Assembly: GCA_016713005.1 (NCBI GenBank)
Contig: JADJPY010000016.1
Span: 248,001 to 312,000 of the forward strand
Length of the DNA stretch: 64,000 nt
Source of the DNA: Ramlibacter sp.
GTDB lineage: Bacteria; Pseudomonadota; Gammaproteobacteria; Burkholderiales; Burkholderiaceae_C
Direction: 5' to 3'
Position 1 is the stretch's first letter, and each line of letters begins with the position of its first letter. Below, one piece after another: positions 15,497-23,438 of this stretch. The translations under genes and the position numbers were made by a program. The notes beneath the pieces are model-generated. The model made no database searches and was not told where the DNA came from. It saw only the letters and a program-made list of their open reading frames with translations.

Positions 15497-16747
15497 TCAA
15501 AGCAGGCGGAACGCGACGACAGCGACCAGCGTGGGGGGAAGTGCAGCCACCAGAAGCCCCAGAGGGTGGATCGCTTCGTCCTCAAAGTGACCTCGCAGGA
15601 TGGCAAAGCCTGCCGGGTTGGGCGCATTGGCAATCACCGTCAGCCCGCCGCCCGTGACAGCGCCAGCCACGAGGGCGTACTTGAACTCGGGGCTGAGTCC
15701 CTCGACCAGCGAGCCCAGATAGGTCAGCGCCGCGTTGTCCGTCACGGCAGTCAGCGCCGTCGCACCGAAATACACCGTGTTGGCGTCCATCCCGCGCAGC
15801 AACGGCTCCAGCCACCACTGCTGCTGGCCCCCCAGGACAACCAGGCCAGCGAGAAAGAACGCCACCAGCAAGCCTTCGCGCAGGATGAGCCGGTCCTGGT
15901 ACTGGGGATAGGCGGTTGCAAACCCCAGAAAAAACAGCAGCAACCCCATGAACACGGGCGGATGGTGGGCAAAGGCAACCACACCGGCGAGGAAACCCAC
16001 GTGAACCAGCGTCACGGCCGCCGGCATGGCGGCATTGCCGTCGGGCCGCGCCGCCTGCAAGCCCTTGAGCTCGCTGCGGAACAGCAATGCGGCACCCAGG
16101 GCATTGACCGTCACCGCCAGGGCCGACTTCCAGCCGAATGTGGCCAGCATGAATGCCGTATCCCAGTTCCACTTGGATGCCACCATCAGCACCGGCGGCG
16201 CGGCAAAGGGTGTCAGGGTTCCGCCGATGGAGATATTGACGAACAGGACGCCAAGGGTTGCGTACTTGAGTCGCTGGGAGACGCCGGCACTGAAGACCCG
16301 GTCCCTCAGCATCAAGGCGCCCAATGTCATTGCCGCCGGCTCCGTGATCAGCGAGCCCAGCAGCGGCACGAACGCCAGACCCAGGAAGTAGAACGCCGTT
16401 CCCTCATCAACCGGGATCCGCCGCGCCATGGCGTTGACTGCGTCCCGCGCCAGATGGAGCACCGCCCGGCTTCCAGCGATCACCATGATGGCGAACACGA
16501 ACATCGGCTCGGTGAAATTGCGCGAATCCAGGTAGTCGGTGGCAAATTGCCGGCCGTGCATCGCCGCCATGGCCAGCACAAGCACCATGGCCCAGAAGCC
16601 GAATACCACCTCCACCTCGCCCAGCAAGTGCCAGATACCCGCGTGCTCCGGGCGCCGATGCGCCATCCGCTCGAAGAACTTGGTCGAGAAGGTATGAACC
16701 AGTGCGACCGCAAACAGTCCGGCGCCCACCCACGGAAGAAGCGTCAT
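15497..16747 (-). CDS. Putative Na+/H+ antiporter (PF07399-like)
   Basis: A 416-residue polytopic protein with about 11-12 membrane helices. Features resemble the putative Na+/H+ antiporter family PF07399: GSLITEPAAMTLGALMLRDRVF, LFVNISIGGTLTPFAAPPVLMVA, GATALTAVTDNAALTYLGSL and TGGGLTVIANAPNPAGFAIL. The two half-helix motifs (TEPAAMT and TDNAALT) occur as an inverted pair, as in ion-transporter superfamily antiporters. GGGGGAA lies before the ATG. It sits in a cluster with an 86-residue membrane protein upstream and a 45-residue one downstream. The transported ion is inferred from the family name only. Confidence 0.85.
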   Translation of the reverse strand: MTLLPWVGAGLFAVALVHTFSTKFFERMAHRRPEHAGIWHLLGEVEVVFGFWAMVLVLAMAAMHGRQFATDYLDSRNFTEPMFVFAIMVIAGSRAVLHLARDAVNAMARRIPVDEGTAFYFLGLAFVPLLGSLITEPAAMTLGALMLRDRVFSAGVSQRLKYATLGVLFVNISIGGTLTPFAAPPVLMVASKWNWDTAFMLATFGWKSALAVTVNALGAALLFRSELKGLQAARPDGNAAMPAAVTLVHVGFLAGVVAFAHHPPVFMGLLLFFLGFATAYPQYQDRLILREGLLVAFFLAGLVVLGGQQQWWLEPLLRGMDANTVYFGATALTAVTDNAALTYLGSLVEGLSPEFKYALVAGAVTGGGLTVIANAPNPAGFAILRGHFEDEAIHPLGLLVAALPPTLVAVVAFRLL

Positions 16748-16796
16748 GTGTTCCCCCGCCCCTGCAACTGGTCACGCAGACCGCGGCGAATCCGCC

Positions 16797-17057
16797 TCAC
16801 GTGAAAGGCCCCAGCGCCACCACCAGCAGTGGCAGCGCAACCACAAAATTGACGAGGGCGGCCGCAAATCGCGAGGACAGCGCGCCATCGGAGATGCTGT
16901 AGCGGGTCAGCGCTGTCACCACCACCAGGCCAGCGGCCATGCCCACCAGCTCGATTGCGTCCAGCTCGTGCCGGCGGGCCTTGCGCAGCGCACCATCCCG
17001 CTCGGCCTGGGGAATTTGCTGCAGCTCCGGCAACAGCAACTGCCAGACCCGGTTCAT
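16797..17057 (-). CDS. Small membrane protein upstream of antiporter, function unknown
   Basis: An 86-residue protein. The N-terminal half is amphipathic and charged (LLPELQQIPQAERDGALRKARR), followed by two hydrophobic helices (about 35-52 and 62-83). The ATG at 17057 overlaps the stop of a 22-codon reading frame (ATGA), and the antiporter starts 49 bases downstream. I do not recognise the family. Its position suggests a partner of the antiporter. Confidence 0.65.
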   Translation of the reverse strand: MNRVWQLLLPELQQIPQAERDGALRKARRHELDAIELVGMAAGLVVVTALTRYSISDGALSSRFAAALVNFVVALPLLVVALGPFT

Positions 17058-17122
17058 TGGCGAACCGTTGAACGGCTTCGCACGGGCTTGTTCCGGGTGA
17101 ACTTCAAGACTTCGGCAAACAC
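17054..17122 (-). CDS. Candidate 22-residue leader peptide coupled to the antiporter cluster
   Basis: GTG at 17122 has GGAGG six bases upstream and opens a 22-codon frame (begins MFAEVLKFTRNKPV, ends STVRQ). Its TGA overlaps the ATG of the 86-residue membrane protein. Strong ribosome-binding site plus ATGA coupling is the usual mark of a translated upstream frame. The product is basic. An alternative ATG two bases upstream gives only six codons. Confidence 0.35.
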   Translation of the reverse strand: MFAEVLKFTRNKPVRSRSTVRQ

Positions 17123-17195
17123 ATCAAACCTCCAGATGCCCGGAGGGTATGGGGAATGCGCGTTTGGCGAAATTCGTTGGCAACCGTACGTGCTC

Positions 17196-17207
17196 GCCCG
17201 TACGGGC
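17196..17207. promoter_or_regulatory. 12-base perfect palindrome GCCCGTACGGGC
   Basis: A perfect inverted repeat lies 15 bases beyond the end of the FixJ-like gene and upstream of the antiporter cluster. A second CCGTACG lies at 17184-17190. It could be a regulator binding site or part of a transcript end. Nothing else is recognisable in 17123-17222. Confidence 0.35.
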
Positions 17208-17222
17208 AGATGCAGCGGAGGC

Positions 17223-17819
17223 TCAGACGGTCTTGTGGTCGACCAGTCGCACCAGGTCGATGACGTTGCGCACGCCCAGCTTGGCCAGGACGCGCGCCTT
17301 GTGGACTTCGACGGTACGTGGGCTGATGCCCAGCTCCTGGGCGATCCGGCGGTTGTGCAATCCCCTGACCATCAGGCCCATCACCTCGTGCTCCCGAGCC
17401 GACAGGCGACGGACCGCCTCGCTGTCCCCGCTGATGCGTGACACCTGCCCCGACACCCGCTCCAGGGCCTTCTTGACGGCCGCGACCAGCTGATCGCCAT
17501 CAAACGGTTTCTCGATGAAATCCACGGCATCGGACAGGAAGGCCTCGCGAGCCGCGTTCACGTCACCATGGGCGGTGATCACGATCACCGGCAAGCCGGG
17601 CCTGGACGCCTTGAGCCGCTTTTGCAGCTCCAGGCCGGAGAGCCCGGGCATGCGGATGTCGGCCACGACGCACCCACACCAATCCGGCTTGATCGCTCCG
17701 AGAAAATCTTCCGCACAGGAGAAGGTGGACGTTGCGTAGCCGTTCAGACTCAACAACAGCGAGAGCGCATCCCGCACGGAGGCATCGTCATCCACGATGA
17801 ACACGGTTTCATTGTGCAT
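17223..17819 (-). CDS. FixJ/LuxR-family response regulator
   Basis: A 198-residue two-component regulator. The receiver domain has the acidic pocket DDD at 10-12, phospho-acceptor Asp54 in VVADIRMPG, Thr in ITAHGD and Lys104 in FIEKPF. A GerE-type helix-turn-helix follows (about 135-190: LSAREHEVMGLMVRGLHNRRIAQELGI in outline, then SPRTVEVHKARV). This is the FixJ/TtrR/StyR type, which activates promoters after phosphorylation. The ATG at 17819 overlaps the end of the histidine kinase gene by 11 bases, so the two form one operon and a cognate pair. No target gene is certain. Confidence 0.92.
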   Translation of the reverse strand: MHNETVFIVDDDASVRDALSLLLSLNGYATSTFSCAEDFLGAIKPDWCGCVVADIRMPGLSGLELQKRLKASRPGLPVIVITAHGDVNAAREAFLSDAVDFIEKPFDGDQLVAAVKKALERVSGQVSRISGDSEAVRRLSAREHEVMGLMVRGLHNRRIAQELGISPRTVEVHKARVLAKLGVRNVIDLVRLVDHKTV

Positions 17820-19446
17820 TTCGGGGCTCCTGCGGTTCGGGATCGTCGGCGGGCAAGGCAAAGCAGAATTGCCCATGGGACCCGGGTTCCGCCCAGAGAC
17901 GCCCCCCATGAGCTTCAACAATCGCCCGGCAAATGCCCAACCCCACACCCATGCCCCCGGGCTTGTCTGAAGCGGTCGCGTCAAAAAGGCCCGGGAGTCG
18001 GTCGGATTGAATGCCGGGTCCGCTGTCGGTCACGCGAATCACCACCTCGCCCGGGCGCCGTTCTACATCCAGCCCGACCCGACGGGGACAATCCGGCGAA
18101 AGCGCCGAGGCATCCATCGCATTCGCCAGCAGGTTCCTCAATACCACGCCGATCTGCACCGGGTCCATCCAGATCTCAGGCAGCTCACCATCGAGACCGC
18201 CACCCGCTTCAAGCCGGATCGCCAGTGCGTCGGCCCTGCGGGACTGCGCCTTCAGTGCCTCGTCCAGGACAGCCGCCGGCGACACCCGACTCAGCTGGGT
18301 GGTACCCGTCTGGAAAAAGTCGCGCAACCGCTTCACGACGTCGCTGGCCCGGTTGGCGTCGTCGACCATTTTCCGGCTGATTTCCATCAACCTTTCCTCG
18401 CGGTCCGGCACGACCGCCGGCGCGGACCGCACAAGTTGCCTGCAGACCTGCGCATATCCGCTCAGGGCCGTCAACGGCTGACTGAGTTCATGCGCCAGGG
18501 CCGCTGACATCTGCCCCGCCGCAGCAAAGCGGAGGCTGCCGCGCAGGTCGGCTTCCGCGCGGCTGCGCTCGTCCACGGCAACGCCCAGAACGAGTCCGGA
18601 CAGGGTGATCACCGCCATCAGCGCCTGCAGCTCGAACACCGTCAGATCCGGATTGGGCACAGACTGCACGGCGATGATCAATCCCAGCTGCGTCAGTCCG
18701 GCGGCAAGCACGGCACCCGCAACACCCAGACGCGCAGAGGCCCAAACCACAGGAAGCAGCAGAAGGTAGAAGTAGCGGGACTGGTCACTGAACGGTTGAC
18801 CCGCCACCAGCCACACAAGCAAGCAGATCACCAGTGCGATGGGCCACCACTGGCGACTGCTTGCGCTGGCATATAGCTGCGCACGGCCACGCTCGTCCAT
18901 CAGGAGCAGCAGCATGGGCAGCGTGACCAGGATACCCACGGCGTCGCCGATCCAGTACCTTGCCACTGCCTCATGCCAGGCGACGCCAAGCCCCAGCTCA
19001 GCCACGGCAAAGGCCGTGACATACACCACGCCACTGACCAACGCACCGGTGGTGACGATGCCCAGGAACCAAAGCAGGTCGCGCCGATTGCCCATGGGCA
19101 GGCCCGGGGTCATCTTCTGGCGCAGCGCCCGGGCGATGGCCGCGTACGTCAGGCTCAATGCGGCTGTCCCCGTGAAGAGACCCAACCAGGCGCCTGACGG
19201 TCCTCGCACGATCAGGTCCGCAGCCACAACGCCAATCCAGACAAGCCAGATCCAGCGCGGACTCCAAAACAGGAGGGCGATGGCCAACGCCGGCTGCGGG
19301 TTCCAGGGCGTGATATTGAGCCCCAGAAACGGACGGATATAGCTCACCCAGTCCAGGAACAGGAAGCCCAGCACATAGGCAGCACCGGCCACCCAGGGCG
19401 TGCCGCGGGCCCGCAGCGGGAACCAGACGGGTGTGTTGAACTGCAT
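17809..19446 (-). CDS. MASE1-domain sensor histidine kinase
   Basis: A 545-residue membrane kinase. About eight hydrophobic segments cover residues 15-295 and match the MASE1 sensor layout (LNITPWNPQPALAIALLFW early, then YWIGDAVGILVTLP). A coiled linker leads to the dimerisation box AALAHELSQPLTALSGYA with phospho-accepting His319. ATPase boxes follow: NLLANAMDA (N), DSGPGI (G1) and GMGVGLGICR (G2). The kinase core is of the FixL/DctB-like HPK4 type. The ATG at 19446 is preferred because GGAG lies nine bases upstream; a start nine codons earlier has no ribosome-binding site. There is no PAS or haem domain, so the stimulus is unknown. Confidence 0.88.
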   Translation of the reverse strand: MQFNTPVWFPLRARGTPWVAGAAYVLGFLFLDWVSYIRPFLGLNITPWNPQPALAIALLFWSPRWIWLVWIGVVAADLIVRGPSGAWLGLFTGTAALSLTYAAIARALRQKMTPGLPMGNRRDLLWFLGIVTTGALVSGVVYVTAFAVAELGLGVAWHEAVARYWIGDAVGILVTLPMLLLLMDERGRAQLYASASSRQWWPIALVICLLVWLVAGQPFSDQSRYFYLLLLPVVWASARLGVAGAVLAAGLTQLGLIIAVQSVPNPDLTVFELQALMAVITLSGLVLGVAVDERSRAEADLRGSLRFAAAGQMSAALAHELSQPLTALSGYAQVCRQLVRSAPAVVPDREERLMEISRKMVDDANRASDVVKRLRDFFQTGTTQLSRVSPAAVLDEALKAQSRRADALAIRLEAGGGLDGELPEIWMDPVQIGVVLRNLLANAMDASALSPDCPRRVGLDVERRPGEVVIRVTDSGPGIQSDRLPGLFDATASDKPGGMGVGLGICRAIVEAHGGRLWAEPGSHGQFCFALPADDPEPQEPRNAQ

Positions 19447-19525
19447 GGCCTGATTCTCCGCCGGTCGGGCCATTTGCGATCAGCGTGTTTTCATGGATGC
19501 CCCGGACCGCAGCGCAGCCCGCCTT

Positions 19526-20668
19526 TCAAGGCGCAGGGAACACGGGCAGCGGTTTTCGGTCGGCCCGCGCGGCCAGCCAGGAGCGGGCCAGGGCCAGCGC
19601 CTCGGCAATGACCCGGTCCATGTCCAGGTACCGGTAGGTGCCCAGGCGCCCCATGAAGCTGACGCCACTTTCCTGGCCTGCCAGAGCAAGGTAGCGCTGC
19701 AGCACCAGGTGATCGGCGGCCAGCCGCTTGGGGTAGTACGGGGTATCGTGGACAGCGGTCTCGCGGCTGTACTCGCGCGTGACCAGGCTGCGTGCGTGCG
19801 TCTCCCAGGGGGCGAAATGCTTGTGCTCCAGCACGCGCGTCCAGGGCACGTTCAGCCGGGTGTGGTTGATGACGGCGCCACCCTGGTGGTCGCCCTCGTG
19901 CACCTCGCGCTCCCACCAGACGGTGCGGTAGCCCAGGCGCCCCTCGCTGAAGCCGTAAAACTGGTCGAGCGCCCCGCTGAAGAACACATGCGCCGCGTCG
20001 CGCCGCAGGGCAGGCTCCCAGGGCGTGGACAGCTGAACCCGGATGCCGGGGTGCTCCAGGATACGGGCCACCACTGCGGTATAGCCCTCACGCGGCAGCG
20101 CCTGCCAGGGGCTGTCGTAGTAGTTGTCGTTGTAGTCGAAGCGCAGCGGCAGCCGCCGCAGCAGCGAAGCCGGCAGCTCACGCGGGTCGCATCCCCACTG
20201 CTTGAACGTGTAGTCGCGGAAAAACGCCTCGTACAGGTCGCGCCCGACGAACTTGAGCGCCTGCTCCTCGAAATTGGCGGGCTCGCCAATGCTGGCGTCG
20301 GCCTGCGCCGAGATGAAAGCCCGCGCCTCGGCAGGTGTGAACGTCTTGCCAAAAAACTGGTTGATGGTGTGCAGGTTGACCGGCAGACTGAAGACGCCGC
20401 TGCCGGTGTCCGCCTTCACCCGGTTGACAAAAGGCATCCACTCGCCGAAACGCTGCACGTACGCCTGCACCTCCGCATTGGCCGTATGGAAGATGTGCGG
20501 CCCGTAGGTGTGCACCAGCACGCCGGTCGCGCCATCGCGCTGCGTATGGCAGTTGCCGCCGATGTGGTCGCGTGAATCGATCACCTGCACCGCATGGCCG
20601 GCCGTGGCCAGCTCGCGCGCGAGCACGGCCCCGCTGAAGCCTGCGCCCACCACCAGCAGCGGCTTCAT
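19526..20668 (-). CDS. glf: UDP-galactopyranose mutase
   Basis: Flavoenzyme of 380 residues that converts UDP-galactopyranose to UDP-galactofuranose for surface glycans. The FAD motif VVGAGFSGAVLA is at 6-17, DHIGGNC near 34-40 and the substrate-side GPHIFHT near 56-62. Also present are NLHTINQFFG near 98-107, YTFKQWG near 153-159 with RRLPLRFDYNDNYY after it, and the C-terminal FAD-contact region GRLGTYRYLDMD. All are characteristic of bacterial Glf. The ATG at 20668 overlaps the stop of the preceding gene (ATGA). Galactofuranose use implies a lipopolysaccharide or capsule polymer made elsewhere. Confidence 0.93.
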   Translation of the reverse strand: MKPLLVVGAGFSGAVLARELATAGHAVQVIDSRDHIGGNCHTQRDGATGVLVHTYGPHIFHTANAEVQAYVQRFGEWMPFVNRVKADTGSGVFSLPVNLHTINQFFGKTFTPAEARAFISAQADASIGEPANFEEQALKFVGRDLYEAFFRDYTFKQWGCDPRELPASLLRRLPLRFDYNDNYYDSPWQALPREGYTAVVARILEHPGIRVQLSTPWEPALRRDAAHVFFSGALDQFYGFSEGRLGYRTVWWEREVHEGDHQGGAVINHTRLNVPWTRVLEHKHFAPWETHARSLVTREYSRETAVHDTPYYPKRLAADHLVLQRYLALAGQESGVSFMGRLGTYRYLDMDRVIAEALALARSWLAARADRKPLPVFPAP

Positions 20669-21474
20669 GCGGCTGCGCCCGGCGGGTCCGGTGGCTTGAC
20701 CGGATGGTAGAGGCGGCCGCGCAGCACCCAACTGGCCCAGCCGGGAAGACGGCGGGGCTCTTCCATCACCGGGCGGTAGCGAACCGTGCCACCGTCCATC
20801 AGGCTGCCCGCTGGGTCGTCCACACTCGTGTAGAAACGGTTTCTGAAACCCGCCGGCACAAACGGTCCCGTGCCGCCCACATCGGCAATGCGCAGACCGC
20901 GCAGGTGCAGCAGCGTGGGAATCAGGCCTTCGAGAAAACCGTTCCAGCCCTGTGCCACCGCGTCGCGCAGGCACACCATTCCGCGCCGGGACATCCGCGT
21001 TACGGGTAGGAAGCCGCGCAGACACTGCTCAGGCGACACCGGGCCATCCGGCGCATGGATCTCGTTCCACCAGTACCAGTGAGGCTCCTGCGAGCGGCGG
21101 CGAAGGTGGGTACACAACAGATCCCAGGGCTGATCCCGGAAGGCGTCAAACAGCTGCGCCCACGGGCCGCTGTAGCGCACGTCGTATTCGATGAACCAGT
21201 AGGCGTCGAAGTCCGGATGCGCGTCAAAGAAGTCCAGCCACGCCAGGTGCACGTTGCGCAGGATGCCGGTCTCCAGAACGCGCACAGCCCGGCTGCAGGC
21301 GTGGGCGGTGTCAAAGGTCTGCACAAAGCCATCCAGGCTGGCCGGCGCAGCGGCACTGCCGTCACTCAGGACAAATGCCTGGTCGCCCGGCCTCAGACCT
21401 GCCCGCATGCGCGCGAACTCCCCGAGGATGGGCTCCTCGAAGCGGTGGGTCATCAGGACAACGGCGGTGCGCAC
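20665..21474 (-). CDS. Putative glycosyltransferase-like protein (DUF3405-like), partner of glf
   Basis: A 269-residue soluble protein starting at GTG 21474. The N-terminus TAVVLMTHRFEEPILGEF and the central YWFIEYDVRYSGPW resemble GT-A-like proteins related to DUF3405, in which an E-x-D-V motif would bind a nucleotide-sugar metal. Trp-rich HWYWWNEIH follows, and a basic, Pro-rich tail ends the protein. Translational coupling with glf (ATGA overlap) suggests a role in galactofuranose-containing glycans. Assignment to a glycosyltransferase is inference; the exact family was not identified. Confidence 0.6.
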   Translation of the reverse strand: MRTAVVLMTHRFEEPILGEFARMRAGLRPGDQAFVLSDGSAAAPASLDGFVQTFDTAHACSRAVRVLETGILRNVHLAWLDFFDAHPDFDAYWFIEYDVRYSGPWAQLFDAFRDQPWDLLCTHLRRRSQEPHWYWWNEIHAPDGPVSPEQCLRGFLPVTRMSRRGMVCLRDAVAQGWNGFLEGLIPTLLHLRGLRIADVGGTGPFVPAGFRNRFYTSVDDPAGSLMDGGTVRYRPVMEEPRRLPGWASWVLRGRLYHPVKPPDPPGAAA

Positions 21475-21493
21475 CCGACCGGCCCGAGATCGC

Positions 21494-22018
21494 TCAGACG
21501 GTCCACTTCTCCATCAGTTTTTCGGGACTGAGGCTGTCGTAGCCCTCAAACGGCTGGTGGATCCAGGGGTTGGTGGGCAGGTACTCGATCGAGTAGTCGG
21601 GCGTAAAGCTGGACACGCCCTTGGTCCAGATCACGGCGCTGCGAAGCTCCGTGATCGGGGCGTAGTTGTTCTTGAGCAGGCTGATGACGGCCTTGAGCGT
21701 GTGGCCGGAGTCCGCCAGGTCGTCCACCAGAAGCACCTTGCCGGCGATTTCGCCCTTGGGTGTGGTGATGAAGCGCGCGATGTCCAGGTGACCCTGCACC
21801 GTGCCGGCGTCGGCGCGGTAGGAGCTGGTGGACATGATGGCCAGCGGCTTGTCAAAGATCCGGCTGAGGATGTCACCGGGGCGCATGCCGCCGCGGGCAA
21901 GGCACAGGATGGTGTCGAACTCCCAGCCGGACTGGTGGATCTTCAGCGCAAGCTTTTCGATGAGGTTGTGGTACTCGTCGTAGCTCACGTAGAGGTGTTT
22001 GCCGTCTTCGGTCAACAT
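21494..22018 (-). CDS. Purine phosphoribosyltransferase-like protein (hypoxanthine/guanine type)
   Basis: A 174-residue type I PRTase. The PRPP-binding loop is VLLVDDLADSGHTL at about 96-109, and the flexible loop region contains SSYRADAG near 66-72. It probably salvages hypoxanthine, guanine or xanthine to nucleotides. ATG 22018 is chosen because AGGAG is positioned seven to eight bases upstream; the frame stays open further, but only through interspersed element copy C. The AGGAG itself is the end of that element. It lies 66 bases downstream of purA, in keeping with purine metabolism. Confidence 0.87.
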   Translation of the reverse strand: MLTEDGKHLYVSYDEYHNLIEKLALKIHQSGWEFDTILCLARGGMRPGDILSRIFDKPLAIMSTSSYRADAGTVQGHLDIARFITTPKGEIAGKVLLVDDLADSGHTLKAVISLLKNNYAPITELRSAVIWTKGVSSFTPDYSIEYLPTNPWIHQPFEGYDSLSPEKLMEKWTV

Positions 22019-22024
22019 CGGGTT

Positions 22025-22080
22025 GCTCCTGTTTTGATAGCGGGTCGTTAAGTACTGGCGGGGGCTGGAGGCCGATTTGG
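22025..22080 (-). repeat. 56-base interspersed element, copy C (leader of the phosphoribosyltransferase)
   Basis: The copy fills the space between purA and the PRTase gene and reads on the minus strand as AATCGGCC, AGCCCCCG, variable centre, then GCTATCAAAACAGGAGC. Where other copies end in ATAGC, this one ends in GGAGC, producing the AGGAG that serves as ribosome-binding site seven bases before the ATG at 22018. Confidence 0.75.
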
Positions 22081-22083
22081 CCT

Positions 22084-23415
22084 TCAAGACGGCAGGTAGG
22101 GATGCCGCATCATGATGGTGTGGTCGCGGTCCGGGCTGGTGGACACGATGTCCACCGGCACGCCGGTGACCTGCTCGATGCGCTGCAGGTACAGGCGCGC
22201 ATTGACCGGCAATTGGTCAAACTGTGTCACGCCCACGGTGGATTCGCTCCAGCCGGGCAGCGTCTCGTACACCGGCACGCATCGTGCAATGTCGTCCGCG
22301 CCCATGGGCAGGATGTCGGTCAGGCCGCCATCGAGCTGGTACCCGGTGCACAGCTTGAGCTCTTTCAGGCCGTCCAGCACGTCCAGCTTGGTGATGCACA
22401 GGCCCGACAGGCCATTGACCTGGGCGCTGCGCTTGAGCAGCGCGGCGTCGAACCAGCCGCAACGCCGGCTGCGACCGGTGGTCACGCCCTTCTCGGCGCC
22501 CACGGTGGACAGGTGGTAGCCCACAGTGCCCGGCGTGGCCCAGTCCAGCTCGGTGGGAAAAGGGCCACCGCCCACGCGCGTGCAGTACGCCTTGGTGATG
22601 CCCAGGATGTAGTGCAACATGCCCGGCCCGACACCGGCGCCAGCGGCCGCATTGCCGGCCACACAGTTGCTGGAAGTGACATAGGGGTAGGTGCCGTGGT
22701 CCACGTCCAGCAGCGTGCCCTGGGCGCCCTCGAACAGCAGGTTGGCGCCGTTGCGGTGCGCCTCGTTGAGCTCGCGCGAGACGTCGGCCATCAGCGGCTT
22801 GAGCAGTTCGGCGTGCTTCATGGCTTCGGCGTAGACGCTGTCGAAGTCCACCGGCGGCGCGTTCAGGTAGGTGGTGAGCACATGGTTGTGCAGCGCCAGC
22901 ACTTCGCGCAGCTTGGCGGCAAAGCGGTCGGGGTGCTTCAAGTCCTGCACACGCAGCGCCCTGCGGGCGATCTTGTCCTCGTAGGCAGGGCCGATGCCGC
23001 GCCCGGTCGTGCCGATTTTCTCCGTGCCGCCCTGCTCCCGCAGCGTCTCGCGCGCAACGTCCAGCGCCGCGTGGAACGGCAGGATCAGCGGACAGGCCTC
23101 GCTGATGCGCAGGCGCGAGCGCACCTCCACGCCGGCCCGCTCCAGCCCCTCGATTTCCTCGAACAGCTTGGCGGCCGACAGGACGACGCCGTTGCCGATG
23201 TAGCACTTGACGCCGGGACGCATGATGCCGCTGGGGATCAGGTGCAGCGCGGTCTTGACGCCGTTGATCACCAGGGTGTGGCCGGCGTTGTGGCCGCCCT
23301 GGAACCGCACCACCCCCTGCGCCATTTCGGTCAGCCAGTCCACCAGCTTGCCCTTGCCCTCGTCGCCCCACTGGGTACCGACGACCACCACATTGCGTCC
23401 CGTTGTCTTGGTCAT
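22084..23415 (-). CDS. purA: Adenylosuccinate synthetase
   Basis: GTP-dependent ligase of 443 residues joining IMP and aspartate, the first committed step to AMP. Motifs are QWGDEGKGK (15-23), GGHNAGHT (about 40-47), GTTGRGIGPAYEDK (about 128-141), GAQGTLLDVDHGTYPYVTSS (about 225-244) and the C-terminal GVTTGRSRRCGWFD. ATG 23415 gives the usual short N-terminus MTKTTGRNVVVVG. hisZ lies 23 bases upstream on the same strand, an arrangement I recall as common in betaproteobacteria. Confidence 0.97.
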   Translation of the reverse strand: MTKTTGRNVVVVGTQWGDEGKGKLVDWLTEMAQGVVRFQGGHNAGHTLVINGVKTALHLIPSGIMRPGVKCYIGNGVVLSAAKLFEEIEGLERAGVEVRSRLRISEACPLILPFHAALDVARETLREQGGTEKIGTTGRGIGPAYEDKIARRALRVQDLKHPDRFAAKLREVLALHNHVLTTYLNAPPVDFDSVYAEAMKHAELLKPLMADVSRELNEAHRNGANLLFEGAQGTLLDVDHGTYPYVTSSNCVAGNAAAGAGVGPGMLHYILGITKAYCTRVGGGPFPTELDWATPGTVGYHLSTVGAEKGVTTGRSRRCGWFDAALLKRSAQVNGLSGLCITKLDVLDGLKELKLCTGYQLDGGLTDILPMGADDIARCVPVYETLPGWSESTVGVTQFDQLPVNARLYLQRIEQVTGVPVDIVSTSPDRDHTIMMRHPYLPS

Positions 23416-23438
23416 GAAGCTTTCAATCCAGAAATCGT

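Noticed and set aside
22019..22087. An N-terminal extension of the phosphoribosyltransferase to 22087
   Set aside because: The extra codons are only the interspersed element read through. The ATG at 22018 has a well-placed AGGAG.
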